Assembly (NCBI RefSeq): GCF_034347405.1
Contig: NZ_CP133778.1
Coordinates: 3,472,001 to 3,536,000, forward strand
Length of the DNA: 64,000 bases
Direction: 5' to 3'
From: Pseudomonas sp. CCC3.1
Lineage (GTDB): Bacteria > Pseudomonadota > Gammaproteobacteria > Pseudomonadales > Pseudomonadaceae
Shown here: positions 16,555-26,394 of the stretch, in pieces
How the letters are laid out: every line of letters starts with the position of its first letter
Position numbering within the stretch: position 1 is the stretch's first letter
Made by a program: the position numbers and the translations under genes
The notes under the pieces: generated by a model
What the model saw: only the letters and a program-made list of their open reading frames with translations
The model's database searches: none
Told to the model about the DNA's origin: nothing

Positions 16555-18117
16555 ATGAACAGTGCTGCTGCCCCACATCAAGATGAACGGCTAAACCTGC
16601 AAGCCACGCCCTCGATAGCCCTGCCCGGGCTGGCGCCTGCAGGCAAGGCAGCGCTGCCGGTCGCGAGTGCCAATCCGAACAAAAAGAAAGTGCTGTTTGT
16701 CACCTCCGAGCTGGCTGACCTGGTTAAAACCGGCGGCCTGGGCGACGTCTCGGCGGCCCTGCCGCGGGCCATGCATCACCTGCATGACGTACGCGTACTG
16801 ATTCCCGGCTATCGGCAGGTGCTCAACAGCGACAACCCGATTCATATCATCGGTGAGCTGGGCGGGCATGCCGCCCTGCCCCCTTGCAAAATCGGGCGCA
16901 TGGATTTGAAAGACGGGCTGGTCATCTATGTGCTGATCTGCCCTGAACTGTACGAACGCGAGGGCACGCCTTACGGCGCGAATAACGGCCGCGACTGGCC
17001 AGACAACCATATTCGCTTCGCCCGCCTGGGCCTGGCCGCCGCCGACATGGCGGCCAATCTGGCGCAGATTCATTGGCAGCCCGATCTGGTTCACGCGCAC
17101 GACTGGCCCGCCGGCCTGGCCCCGGCTTACATGCACTGGCGCGGCCAACGCACGCCCACCCTGTTCACCATTCACAACCTGGCGTATCAGGGCGTGTTCA
17201 GCCGGGCCAGTTGCCCGGAACTGGGGGTGCCGCCCCACGCCCTGCAACAGGACGGCATGGAGTTTTACGGCAAGTTATCGTTCCTCAAGGCGGGCATGGC
17301 CTACGCCAGCCACATCACGACGGTCAGCGCGACGTATGCGGCTGAAATCACCACCCCGGACTTTGGCTGCGGGCTGGATGGCTTTTTGGCCAGCAAAACC
17401 CAGCAAGGTCTGCTCAGCGGTATTCCCAACGGCATCGACGACACCTGGGAAGCCTCAACCGACCCGCATCTGGTCGCGCCGTTCAGCATCGGCGATTGGG
17501 AAGGCAAGGCCCGAAATGCCGAGCATGTCCGCAATCTGTTTGGCCTCAAGCCGTCCAAGGGGCCTTTGTTCGCAGTGGTTTCGCGGCTGGTGTATCAAAA
17601 AGGCCTGGACCTGACCCAAGGCGTCGCCGAATTCATCGTTAATCGCGGGGGGCAGATTTGCATCATTGGTCGTGGCGAGCCGGAAGAAGAACAGGCCATG
17701 CGTGATCTGGCCCTGCGTTTCCCCGGCCAAATCGGCACGCGCATTGGCTTCAATGAAACCGATGCCCGGCGCATGTTCGCAGGCAGTGACTTTTTGCTGA
17801 TGCCTTCGCGCTATGAACCCTGCGGCCTGAGCCAAATGTACGCCCAGCGCTTCGGCTCATTGCCGGTGGCGCGCAACACCGGCGGCCTGGCCGACACCAT
17901 CGAGAATGGCGTGACGGGCTTTTTGTTCGACGAATCCACGGTTGAGAGTTACACCCAGGCGCTGACCCGTGCCTTCAAGGTGTTTGCCTACCCCGGCCTG
18001 TTCAATGCCATGCGGTGCCGTGCCATGGCAGCGCCCTTCAATTGGTGCAAGGCGGTTGAACCCTACGCCGAGCTTTACGAGCGGCTGGTCGCCCAATCAA
18101 GAGTGCGCTCTACCTAG
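16555..18117 (+). CDS. glgA: Glycogen synthase GlgA (GT5)
   Basis: The 520-residue glycosyltransferase uses ADP-glucose to extend alpha-1,4-glucans. The ADP-glucose loop KTGGLGDV is at residues 58-65, preceded by a non-conserved N-terminal extension of about 44 residues. The second Rossmann domain carries VVSRLVYQKGLDL and the catalytic loop PSRYEPCGLSQMYAQRFG followed by NTGGLADT. It is the first gene of the rightward alpha-glucan operon glgA-malQ-DUF2934-glgX. In other pseudomonads GlgA works with the GlgE/TreS and TreY/TreZ routes; those genes are not in this locus. No glgC is present in the window. Confidence 0.93.
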   Translation: MNSAAAPHQDERLNLQATPSIALPGLAPAGKAALPVASANPNKKKVLFVTSELADLVKTGGLGDVSAALPRAMHHLHDVRVLIPGYRQVLNSDNPIHIIGELGGHAALPPCKIGRMDLKDGLVIYVLICPELYEREGTPYGANNGRDWPDNHIRFARLGLAAADMAANLAQIHWQPDLVHAHDWPAGLAPAYMHWRGQRTPTLFTIHNLAYQGVFSRASCPELGVPPHALQQDGMEFYGKLSFLKAGMAYASHITTVSATYAAEITTPDFGCGLDGFLASKTQQGLLSGIPNGIDDTWEASTDPHLVAPFSIGDWEGKARNAEHVRNLFGLKPSKGPLFAVVSRLVYQKGLDLTQGVAEFIVNRGGQICIIGRGEPEEEQAMRDLALRFPGQIGTRIGFNETDARRMFAGSDFLLMPSRYEPCGLSQMYAQRFGSLPVARNTGGLADTIENGVTGFLFDESTVESYTQALTRAFKVFAYPGLFNAMRCRAMAAPFNWCKAVEPYAELYERLVAQSRVRST

Positions 18118-18189
18118 TTGTCAGTACCACAGCACGCGGATTTGCCTGACGTTCAATAGCTACTCGCCAGCCACTTAGGGAGCCCGCCA

Positions 18190-20271
18190 ATGAGCGAAGC
18201 GCAATTGGAAATACTCGCCGGCCGAGCCGGTTTGGCCGTTGACTGGATCGATGCCAACGGCCAACCACAAAGAGTCGCGCAACACGTGCTGGAGGCCATC
18301 CTGGCCGGTTTGGGGTTACCGGCCGACAGCGCCGAAGCCATCGAAACCAGTCTGCTCAACTTGCAACTGGAGCAACAAAACAAGCGCTTGCCGCCATTGC
18401 TCACCGCTGACGTGGGCAAGGCGCTGGACCTGTCACGCTATTTCCACTCCCACAGCCAGAGCAAGGTACACCTGGAAAACGGTGAATCACTGGAGATCCA
18501 GCTTGATGCAGACGCCATGCTGCCGGGCATGATCCCCATCGGCTATCACCGGGTACAGATTGAGGATCAACACTTCACCCTCGCGGTCGCACCCGCCAAA
18601 TGTTTCAGCATTGGCGACGCGTTGCAGCAATCTGCGCCGCGAGCGTGGGGGCTCGGCGTGCAGCTCTACTCGTTGCGCCGTGACGGCGATGGTGGTTTTG
18701 GTGATACCCGCGCACTGGAAACCTTGCTCCGGGCCGCCGGTGAACGCGGCGCCGATGCACTGGCCATCAGCCCGGTGCACGCCATGTTCAGCAGCGCGCC
18801 GCAACACTACAGCCCGTACTCACCCTCTAGCCGTCTGTTTCTCAACAGCGTGTATGCCGAGCCTTCGAGCATTCTGGGAGGCGATGCGCTTGATCGGGCC
18901 ATTGAAACCACCGGTCTGCGAGATGAGTTGCAGCGCCTGCAAGCGCTGCCATTGATCGACTGGCCAGCCGCCACCCGCGCCAAACAGACCTTGCTGCGCC
19001 AACTCTACGAAGACTTTGTCGACGAGGACTCAGCGCTCATGAGCGACTTCCAGCGGTTCCGCGATCTGGGCGGCGAAGCGCTGGAAAACCACTGCCGTTT
19101 CGAAGCCCTGCAAGCCGTCAGTGCGGCCGAGCAGCGCAGCCTCGACTGGCGCGAGTGGCCCGAGCAACTGCGCAATCCGGACAGCCCGGCTCTGTTGCAC
19201 TTCGCCGAAGAACACGCGCACCTCATCGCTTATTACGCGTTCTGTCAGTGGTTGATCGCACGCTGCCTGGACCGGGCACAAACCACCGCCCGAGGCAGCG
19301 GCATGGCCATTGGTTTGATCGCCGACCTGGCCGTGGGCGCCGATGGCGCGGGCAGTCAGGCCTGGTGCCGACAAGACGAACTGCTGGCGCAGCTGACCGT
19401 GGGTGCTCCGCCCGATCAGCTCAATCGCGCAGGCCAAGGCTGGGGCATTTCGGCGTTCTCACCCGAAGGCTTGAAACGGAACGGCTTCCGCGCCTTTATC
19501 GAAATGCTGCGAGCCAACTTTGCCCACGCCGGCGGCCTGCGCATCGATCATGTACTGGGGTTGCAACGCTTGTGGGTGATCCCTTTGGGCGCCCCTTCCA
19601 ACGAAGGCGCGTACTTGTATTACCCGGTGGATGACCTGCTGCGCCTGGTCGCGCTGGAATCGGTGCGCCATCAAGCCATCGTGCTCGGAGAAGACCTGGG
19701 CACCGTGCCTGACGGCCTGCGTGAAAAACTCAGCGAGCGGGCCATTCTCGGTATTCGCGTGCTGTTGTTTGAGCAGGATTTCGGCGCCCACTTCAAGCCC
19801 ATTCTGGCGTGGCCGGACGACGCCCTGGCCACCACCAGCACCCATGACCTGCCGACGCTCACCGGCTGGCTGCAGGGCCGCGATATTGACTGGAACGAAG
19901 ACCTCAACCTGATCGACCCGGTCACCGCCAACCGCTGGCGTGAAAATCGTCACCGCGAGTGCGAGGGGCTGGACCGAGCCTTGCGTCAGGACCCGCAAAA
20001 TTTTCAGGAAGAAACCCAAGGCAGCGCCCCGACCCTGGACGCGAGCATTCGCTTTCTTGGCCATACCCGGGCCCCTCTGGTTCTGCTGCCCATCGAAGAT
20101 GCGCTGGGCCTTGTAGAACAGGCCAACCTGCCGGGCACCGTCAGCGGCCACCCTAACTGGTGCCGCCGTTTACCGGGCGATTGCAGCGCCCTGCTGGACG
20201 CAATTGACGCCACACGACGTTTCGAATTACTGGCCTGCGCACGTTTGCAGGCCCATGAGCGAGATCGGTAA
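18190..20271 (+). CDS. malQ: 4-alpha-glucanotransferase (amylomaltase)
   Basis: The 693-residue GH77 enzyme moves maltosyl or longer alpha-1,4-glucan units between chains. The N-terminal extension (residues 1-140) is the proteobacterial MalQ type. The barrel holds GLGVQLYSLRRDGDGGFGD, the nucleophile region LRIDHVLGLQRLWVIP (Asp), the acid/base EDLG and the downstream STHDLPTLTGW. It follows glgA by 72 bases on the same strand. In many pseudomonads treZ separates glgA from malQ and treY follows malQ; both are absent here. Confidence 0.93.
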   Translation: MSEAQLEILAGRAGLAVDWIDANGQPQRVAQHVLEAILAGLGLPADSAEAIETSLLNLQLEQQNKRLPPLLTADVGKALDLSRYFHSHSQSKVHLENGESLEIQLDADAMLPGMIPIGYHRVQIEDQHFTLAVAPAKCFSIGDALQQSAPRAWGLGVQLYSLRRDGDGGFGDTRALETLLRAAGERGADALAISPVHAMFSSAPQHYSPYSPSSRLFLNSVYAEPSSILGGDALDRAIETTGLRDELQRLQALPLIDWPAATRAKQTLLRQLYEDFVDEDSALMSDFQRFRDLGGEALENHCRFEALQAVSAAEQRSLDWREWPEQLRNPDSPALLHFAEEHAHLIAYYAFCQWLIARCLDRAQTTARGSGMAIGLIADLAVGADGAGSQAWCRQDELLAQLTVGAPPDQLNRAGQGWGISAFSPEGLKRNGFRAFIEMLRANFAHAGGLRIDHVLGLQRLWVIPLGAPSNEGAYLYYPVDDLLRLVALESVRHQAIVLGEDLGTVPDGLREKLSERAILGIRVLLFEQDFGAHFKPILAWPDDALATTSTHDLPTLTGWLQGRDIDWNEDLNLIDPVTANRWRENRHRECEGLDRALRQDPQNFQEETQGSAPTLDASIRFLGHTRAPLVLLPIEDALGLVEQANLPGTVSGHPNWCRRLPGDCSALLDAIDATRRFELLACARLQAHERDR

Positions 20272-20387
20272 TGACGTAACACGAGGATTGAACGGCCGCG
20301 GAGCGGATGTCATTGCAATTTAAAAAGGATTTTTCAGCGCTTTCTGTAACTGCCGATCCATCCACCCTAGCGTCAGGAGCAATTGCC

Positions 20388-20636
20388 ATGAGTAACGACG
20401 ATAAGCGCATACGTGAGTTCGCCTACCAAATCTGGGAATCCGAAGGCAAACCCGAGGGCCAGCAAGCACGGCACTGGGAAATGGCTCACAAACTGGCCCA
20501 GGCTGAAGCACTGGCACCGACCAAGGCCGAGCCTAAAGTAGCCAAGCCCAAGGCCGCGGCAAAGCCCAAGGCGGCGCCCAAGCCAAAAGAACCCGCCGAG
20601 AAAAAGCCCCGCGCCCCACGCAAACCAGCGTCATGA
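20388..20636 (+). CDS. DUF2934 protein with Lys/Pro/Ala-rich tail
   Basis: The 82-residue protein has the short DUF2934 motif RIREFAYQIWESEGKPEGQ at about residues 6-24 and a helix, then a low-complexity Lys-Pro-Ala-rich C-terminal half reminiscent of histone H1-like tails. An AGGAG precedes the ATG at 20388. A DUF2934 gene is regularly part of the Pseudomonas trehalose/glycogen cluster, but its function is unknown. The basic tail suggests binding to nucleic acid or polyanions, which is inference. Confidence 0.8.
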   Translation: MSNDDKRIREFAYQIWESEGKPEGQQARHWEMAHKLAQAEALAPTKAEPKVAKPKAAAKPKAAPKPKEPAEKKPRAPRKPAS

Positions 20637-20651
20637 AAGACACACAAACCC

Positions 20652-20799
20652 CGTAGCAGTTGCCGAGCTAAGCGAGGCTACGTCCGATTGCGTAGCGATC
20701 GTAAAGACGAAGCACCTTATTTGTCTGCAAGGTTGCCACAGCCGGTTTATGACGAATGCGTTGCCGGACGTAGCCTCGCGTAGCTCGGCAACTGCTACG
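20652..20799. repeat. Long REPIN, CGTAGCAGTTGCCGAGC type
   Basis: Left arm 20652-20685 and right arm 20766-20799 are complementary over 34 bases with one mismatch. It belongs to the same family as the copy at 13566-13714. It separates the DUF2934 gene from glgX inside an otherwise rightward gene run. Confidence 0.85.
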
Positions 20800-20845
20800 A
20801 GGTATCTCAACGATGGCTGTACTCTTCCATTCAGCAGGAGCGACT

Positions 20846-23002
20846 ATGAGCAAGAGCCCTTCAGCACCCGATGCCGCCACTGCCGAGCACTCGCGCATTC
20901 GCGAAGGTCTGCCCTTTCCGCTGGGCGCAACCTGGGACGGATTGGGCGTCAACTTTGCCCTGTTTTCGGCCAACGCCACCAAGGTCGAGCTGTGCCTGTT
21001 CGACAGCACAGGCGAGGTGGAACTGGAGCGCATCGAGCTGCCCGAATACACCGACGAAACCTTCCATGGCTACCTGCCCGACGCGCATCCGGGGCAGATC
21101 TATGGCTATCGCGTTTACGGCCCGTACGACCCCGAAAACGGCCATCGCTTCAACCACCATAAATTGCTCATCGACCCTTACGCCAAGCAATTGGTGGGCG
21201 AACTCAAATGGTCCGAAGCCCTGTTTGGCTACACCATCGGTCACCCGGACGCCGACCTGAGTTTTGACGAACGCGACAGTGCGCCGTTTGTGCCCAAGTG
21301 CAAAGTCATCGACCCGGCCCATACCTGGGGCCATGACCATCGCGTCAGCGTGCCGTGGGAACGCACGATCTTCTATGAGACCCATGTGCGCGGCATCAGC
21401 ATGCGCCACCCGGCAGTCCCCGAAGCCGTGCGCGGGACGTTTGCCGGGTTGATGGTCGACGACGTGATCGAACACATTCGAACCCTGGGCGTCACCAGCG
21501 TTGAACTGCTACCGATACACGCCTTCGTCAACGACCAACACCTGTTGCAAAAAGGCATGACCAACTACTGGGGCTATAACAGCATCGGCTTTTTCGCCCC
21601 CGATCCGCGTTACCTGGCCAGCGGCAAAATTGCCGAGTTCAAGGAAATGGTCGCGCACCTGCACGAAGCCGGGCTCGAAGTGATCCTTGACGTGGTCTAC
21701 AACCACACCGCCGAGGGCAACGAACAAGGCCCGACCCTGTCCATGCGCGGCATCGACAACGCCTCGTACTACCGACTGATGCCCGACAACAAGCGCTTTT
21801 ACATCAACGATTCAGGCACCGGCAACACCCTGGACCTGAGTCACCCGTGCGTGTTGCAGATGGTCACCGACTCGCTGCGCTATTGGGCCCACGAAATGCA
21901 CGTCGACGGTTTCCGCTTCGATCTGGCGACCATTCTGGGGCGTTACCACGATGGTTTTGACGAGCGCCACAGCTTTTTGGTGGCCTGCCGCCAAGACCCG
22001 CTGTTGCGTCAGATCAAGATGATCGCCGAACCTTGGGACTGCGGTCCCGGCGGCTATCAGGTCGGAGGTTTTCCGCCCGGCTGGGCCGAGTGGAATGATC
22101 GCTTCCGCGACAACGTGCGGGCCTTCTGGAAAGGCGACGAAGGCCAATTGGCCGAATTCGCCGGACGCATGACCGCCTCTGCCGACCTGTTCAACCGACG
22201 CGGGCGACGGCCTTATACCTCGGTCAATTTCATTACCGCGCATGACGGTTTTACGTTGAACGACCTGGTGTCCTACAACGACAAACACAACGAAGCCAAC
22301 GACGAAAACAACCAGGACGGCAGCAACAACAACCTGTCGTGGAACCATGGCGTTGAAGGCCCGACTGACGACCCGCAGATCAATGCGTTGCGTCAGCGCC
22401 AGATGCGCAATTTCATGGCCACCCTGCTGCTGGCCCAAGGCACGCCGATGCTGGTAGCAGGCGACGAGTTCGCTCGAACCCAACACGGCAACAACAACGC
22501 GTACTGCCAGGACAGCGAAATCGGCTGGGTCCACTGGGCGCTGGACAAGCCCGGCAAATCGCTGCTGGCCTTTGTCAAACGCCTGATCAAGTTGCGCCTG
22601 CAGTACCCCATCTTGCGCCGCGGGCTGTTTCTGGTTGGGCACAGCGAAAGCACGCCCGGGGTCAAGGACGTGACCTGGCTCACCGCAGATGGCAGTGAGA
22701 TGAGCACCGAGCAGTGGCAAGACCCGCAAAACCGCTCTCTGGGCATGCTGCTCGATGGTCGCGCGCAAGTCTCCGGGGTACAGCGTTCCGGGGTCGATGC
22801 CACGCTGCTGATCCTCATCAACGCGGGCCACGACGACATTGATTTCACCTTGCCTGAAGTGGCGCACGGGGTCAGTTGGTCGTGCAAGCTCGACACCACC
22901 GATCCGGCGATCAAAGGCCCGCAACACCTGGCGTTCAAAACGCCTTACAGCGTGACCGGTCGCTCATTGGTGCTGCTCGAACTGCAATCTGCGGCCTCGT
23001 AA
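20846..23002 (+). CDS. glgX: Glycogen debranching enzyme GlgX (isoamylase type)
   Basis: The 718-residue GH13 enzyme hydrolyses alpha-1,6 branches. A CBM48 domain (FPLGATWDGLGVNFALFSAN) precedes the barrel with region I DVVYNHTAEG, the nucleophile in DGFRFDLAT, the acid/base in MIAEPWDCG and FITAHDGFTLNDLV with the transition-state-stabilising Asp. The start MSKSPSAPDAAT at 20846 follows CAGGAG; the longer frame lacks a site. A REPIN sits between it and the preceding DUF2934 gene, so it may have its own promoter. Confidence 0.94.
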   Translation: MSKSPSAPDAATAEHSRIREGLPFPLGATWDGLGVNFALFSANATKVELCLFDSTGEVELERIELPEYTDETFHGYLPDAHPGQIYGYRVYGPYDPENGHRFNHHKLLIDPYAKQLVGELKWSEALFGYTIGHPDADLSFDERDSAPFVPKCKVIDPAHTWGHDHRVSVPWERTIFYETHVRGISMRHPAVPEAVRGTFAGLMVDDVIEHIRTLGVTSVELLPIHAFVNDQHLLQKGMTNYWGYNSIGFFAPDPRYLASGKIAEFKEMVAHLHEAGLEVILDVVYNHTAEGNEQGPTLSMRGIDNASYYRLMPDNKRFYINDSGTGNTLDLSHPCVLQMVTDSLRYWAHEMHVDGFRFDLATILGRYHDGFDERHSFLVACRQDPLLRQIKMIAEPWDCGPGGYQVGGFPPGWAEWNDRFRDNVRAFWKGDEGQLAEFAGRMTASADLFNRRGRRPYTSVNFITAHDGFTLNDLVSYNDKHNEANDENNQDGSNNNLSWNHGVEGPTDDPQINALRQRQMRNFMATLLLAQGTPMLVAGDEFARTQHGNNNAYCQDSEIGWVHWALDKPGKSLLAFVKRLIKLRLQYPILRRGLFLVGHSESTPGVKDVTWLTADGSEMSTEQWQDPQNRSLGMLLDGRAQVSGVQRSGVDATLLILINAGHDDIDFTLPEVAHGVSWSCKLDTTDPAIKGPQHLAFKTPYSVTGRSLVLLELQSAAS

Positions 23003-23141
23003 AAATGGCCAGCCACGCCCGTTCCAGACACAGGCGTGGTTGACGCCACCGGTATTGATAAACATCAATTACGCCCCCATACCGCTGGGCTATAAACACC
23101 TCAGCGGCATGAGGCATGCCGCCTAAAGGACAGGAGCGACC

Positions 23142-23942
23142 ATGACCATTGATGTTGTCGGTAACACTCGCACACCTGCGGCGCCCACAACGGCGCCTGC
23201 CGTACACCGAATCAAGGTACTGACGGTCAACACCCACAAAGGGTTTACCGCCTTGAACCGCCGTTTCATCCTGCCGGAACTGCGCGAAGCCGTTCGCAGC
23301 ACCTCGGCAGACTTGGTGTTTCTGCAAGAAGTGCTCGGCGAGCATGAGAAACATGCCTCGCGCTACGAAGAATGGCCAAAAACTTCACAATACGAATTCC
23401 TGGCTGACAGCATGTGGAGCGACTTTGCCTACGGCCGTAATGCCGTGTATCCGCAAGGGCATCACGGCAATGCGTTGTTGTCCAAATACCCGATCAAGTC
23501 GTCGCGCAATCTTGATGTTTCGATTACCGGGCCGGAGCGGCGTGGGCTGTTGCATTGCGAGCTGGACGTGCCGGGGCATGAGAACGTGCATGCGATTTGT
23601 GTGCATTTGAGTTTGCTGGAAAGTCATCGGCAGTTGCAGATTGTGCTGCTGCATCAATTGCTCAAGTCCTTGCCGCCAAATGAGCCGGTGATTATTGCCG
23701 GTGATTTCAATGACTGGAAATTGCAGGGCAATGCGGCGCTGTCTCAGCGTGATGATTTGCATGAGGTGTTTGAGCGCCATCACGGGCAGTTGGCCAAGAC
23801 TTACCCGGCGCGTTGGCCGTTGTTGCGGCTGGACCGGATCTATTTGCGCAATGCGACGGCGCAGAACCCGACTATTTTGGGGAATAAGCCTTGGACGCAT
23901 TTGTCGGATCATTTGCCATTGGCGGTTGAGGTGCATGTGTAA
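23142..23942 (+). CDS. Endonuclease/exonuclease/phosphatase (EEP) family hydrolase
   Basis: The 266-residue protein shows the metal-dependent EEP fold: LTVNTHKGF (Asn), DLVFLQEV (Glu), HHGNALLSK, HAICVHLSL, IIAGDFNDW (Asp/Asn) and the terminal LSDHLPLAVEV (Asp-His). Family members cleave phosphodiesters in DNA, lipids or nucleotides. In other pseudomonads the orthologue precedes a cardiolipin synthase (clsB) gene, pointing to phospholipid-related work. No clsB follows here: a REP element and convergent glgB come next. From about 23510 the codon third positions change visibly from C-rich to G/T-rich. Confidence 0.83.
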   Translation: MTIDVVGNTRTPAAPTTAPAVHRIKVLTVNTHKGFTALNRRFILPELREAVRSTSADLVFLQEVLGEHEKHASRYEEWPKTSQYEFLADSMWSDFAYGRNAVYPQGHHGNALLSKYPIKSSRNLDVSITGPERRGLLHCELDVPGHENVHAICVHLSLLESHRQLQIVLLHQLLKSLPPNEPVIIAGDFNDWKLQGNAALSQRDDLHEVFERHHGQLAKTYPARWPLLRLDRIYLRNATAQNPTILGNKPWTHLSDHLPLAVEVHV

Positions 23943-23953
23943 AAGCCTCAACC

Positions 23954-24085
23954 CTGTAGCCGCTGAGGAGCGCAGCGAGGCTGTGATCGGCTGCGAAGCA
24001 GCCGCTAAACCAAGCAATCGCAATGTCCGGATTTGCGAGGACTGCGTCCCCAATCGCAGCCTCGCTCCGCTCCTCAGCGACTACA
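23954..24085. repeat. REPIN, CTGTAGCCGCTGAGGAGCG type
   Basis: Arms CTGTAGCCGCTGAGGAGCGCAG... and ...CTCCTCAGCGACTACA lie between convergent genes. The inner palindromes contain GATCGGCTGCGAAGCAGCCG. It is related to the copy at 31941-32090. Confidence 0.8.
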
Positions 24086-24103
24086 AAGAAATTGATATTT
24101 CAG

Positions 24104-26326
24104 TTATTCCGGCCTCAATATCAACACCCCCAACGGTGGCAGATTCAATGCCAGTGAGACGTCTTGCCCATGGCTCGCGTGTTGTTCGGTGGCAACTCCC
24201 CCACCATTCCCGTAGTTGGAGCCCGAGTAGATACCGGCGTCGCTGTTGATCACTTCATTCCAGGTGCCGACCACAGGTACGCCTACGCGGTACGCTTCTC
24301 GCGGCACAGGGGTGAAGTTGGCCACGACCAACACTGGCTTGCCCGCTTTGCTCCAGCGCAACCAGGCGAAGACGCTGTTGGTGGCGTCGTCGCCAATCAA
24401 CCATTGGAACCCTTGCGGCACGTCGTCCTGTTCATGCAGTGCAGGTTCTTCGCGGTACAGTTGGTTAAGGTCGCTCACCAGCTTTTGCACACCACGGTGC
24501 TCTGGGTATTGCAGCAAATACCAGTCCAGTTGCTGGTCGTGGTTCCATTCACGCCATTGGCCAAATTCGCAGCCCATAAACAGCAATTTCTTGCCCGGAT
24601 GAGCCCACATGAAGCTCAAGTAAGCCCGCAGGTTGGCGAATTTTTGCCAACGATCTCCGGGCATTTTGTCGATCAGCGAGTGTTTGCCATGCACCACTTC
24701 GTCGTGGGAGATCGGCAGGATGAAATGCTCATTCCAGGCGTATACCAGGCCAAAGCTCAGTTCGTTGTGATGGTGAGCGCGGTACACCGGATCTTGCTGG
24801 ATATAGTGCAGCGAGTCGTGCATCCAGCCCATGTTCCATTTGTACGAGAACCCAAGCCCGCCCTGCTCTGTGCTTTGGCTGACTCCCGGCCAGGCCGTTG
24901 ATTCTTCGGCGATCACCAGCGCACCCGGGACTTCGTGCGCAACGACGTCATTAAGATGGCGTAAAAACTCGGTCGCTTCGAGGTTCTCACGACCGCCATG
25001 CTTGTTAGGAACCCACTCGCCAGGCTTGCGCGAGTAATCGCGGTACAACATCGACGCCACCGCATCTACCCGCAGGCCGTCAACGTGGAAGTGCTTGAGC
25101 CAATGCAGGGCCGACGCCAGCATAAAACCATGCACTTCGGTGCGCCCCAGGTTGTAGATCAAGGTGTTCCAGTCTTGATGAAAGCCTTCTCGCGGATCGG
25201 CATATTCATACAGCGCGGTGCCGTCGAACTGGGCCAGACCATGGGCGTCATTGGGAAAGTGCGCAGGCACCCAGTCGAGGATCACGCCAATCCCGGCCAC
25301 ATGGCAGGCGTTAACAAAGGCGGCGAAATCTTGCGGCGAACCATAGCGGGCTGTCGGCGCAAACTGCGACAGCGGCTGATACCCCCACGAGCCTCCAAAC
25401 GGATGCTCCATGATCGGCATCAACTCGATATGAGTGAAGCCCAGTTGCTGCACGTAAGGGATCAAGCGCTCGGCCAGCTCGCTCCAGCTGTACTGACGCA
25501 CGTCGCCAATGTCATCGACCTCGCACTGCCAGGAACCTGCGTGCAGTTCATAAATGGACAGTGGCGCGTCTTTACGTTGACGCTCGGCGCGCGCGTGCAT
25601 CCAGTCGGCGTCCTGCCAGTCGATATTCAACGGTGCGGCGACGGTTGACGCGGTGTCGGGGGGCAATTGGGCCGACAACGCCATGGGGTCGGCTTTGAGC
25701 GGCAGAATGCCTGCGGGGCTCAGAATTTCATATTTATAGGCTTCACCGGCCTGCAAGCGCGGAATGAACAGCTCCCACACCCCGCTAGGATGGCGCAAAC
25801 GCATCGGGTGGCGACGCCCGTCCCAGCCATTGAAACCGCCCACCACCGACACCCGCCGCGCATTCGGTGCCCACACGGCAAAGCGCACACCTGGCACCCC
25901 GTCAACGTGCATCAGTTGCGCGCCAAGGCAACTGCTAAGGTCACGGTGATTGCCTTCGGCAAACAGATACAAATCCATCTCACCGAGCAGCGGACCAAAA
26001 CTGTAAGGGTCTTCACTGACCTGCTGCACGTCACCCCAATTCACCTGCAACCGGTACGGTTGCACATGAGCGAAATGCCCCACAAACAGGCCTGGGGTTT
26101 GCGTGGATTCAAGGCTGCCCAGCACGTCGCCACCCTCACGCGACAACACCTCGACACCGACCGCACCGGGTAAAAAAGCCCGGATAAACTGCCCGCCCTC
26201 GCCGTCCGCATGCGGACCCAACACCGAAAACGGGTCCGGGTGCTCAGCGCTTTCCAGCGCGGCAACATTCAAAATGTCAGGTAACAGCGAGTCCTTACCT
26301 CTACCTGCCTGCTTGCTCGAACCCAT
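24104..26326 (-). CDS. glgB: 1,4-alpha-glucan branching enzyme GlgB
   Basis: The 740-residue GH13 enzyme makes alpha-1,6 branches. It has the proteobacterial N1 domain (DPFSVLGPH), a CBM48 domain (GVRFAVWAPNARRVSVVGGFNGW), the barrel with region I DWVPAHFP, the nucleophile in VDGLRVDAVASMLYRD, the acid/base in IAEESTAWPG and LPISHDEVVHGK, and a C-terminal beta domain. The ATG at 26326 follows GGAG by six bases and is chosen over the ATG ten codons earlier. In other pseudomonads glgB is the last gene of a glgE-treS-glgB run; here the upstream DNA is AT-rich and unrelated, so it is a single-gene unit convergent to glgX-EEP. Confidence 0.94.
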   Translation of the reverse strand: MGSSKQAGRGKDSLLPDILNVAALESAEHPDPFSVLGPHADGEGGQFIRAFLPGAVGVEVLSREGGDVLGSLESTQTPGLFVGHFAHVQPYRLQVNWGDVQQVSEDPYSFGPLLGEMDLYLFAEGNHRDLSSCLGAQLMHVDGVPGVRFAVWAPNARRVSVVGGFNGWDGRRHPMRLRHPSGVWELFIPRLQAGEAYKYEILSPAGILPLKADPMALSAQLPPDTASTVAAPLNIDWQDADWMHARAERQRKDAPLSIYELHAGSWQCEVDDIGDVRQYSWSELAERLIPYVQQLGFTHIELMPIMEHPFGGSWGYQPLSQFAPTARYGSPQDFAAFVNACHVAGIGVILDWVPAHFPNDAHGLAQFDGTALYEYADPREGFHQDWNTLIYNLGRTEVHGFMLASALHWLKHFHVDGLRVDAVASMLYRDYSRKPGEWVPNKHGGRENLEATEFLRHLNDVVAHEVPGALVIAEESTAWPGVSQSTEQGGLGFSYKWNMGWMHDSLHYIQQDPVYRAHHHNELSFGLVYAWNEHFILPISHDEVVHGKHSLIDKMPGDRWQKFANLRAYLSFMWAHPGKKLLFMGCEFGQWREWNHDQQLDWYLLQYPEHRGVQKLVSDLNQLYREEPALHEQDDVPQGFQWLIGDDATNSVFAWLRWSKAGKPVLVVANFTPVPREAYRVGVPVVGTWNEVINSDAGIYSGSNYGNGGGVATEQHASHGQDVSLALNLPPLGVLILRPE

Positions 26327-26394
26327 GCTGCTCTCCATACGGTAAAGGTTACGCATGACGCTGCACGCGTTTCAGCCATCCACTGAGCCGTATC

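Noticed and set aside
21812..22927. Long open frame on the minus strand inside glgX
   Set aside because: It is fully antisense to a gene with intact catalytic motifs; high GC produces such mirror frames. No family motif or ribosome-binding site.
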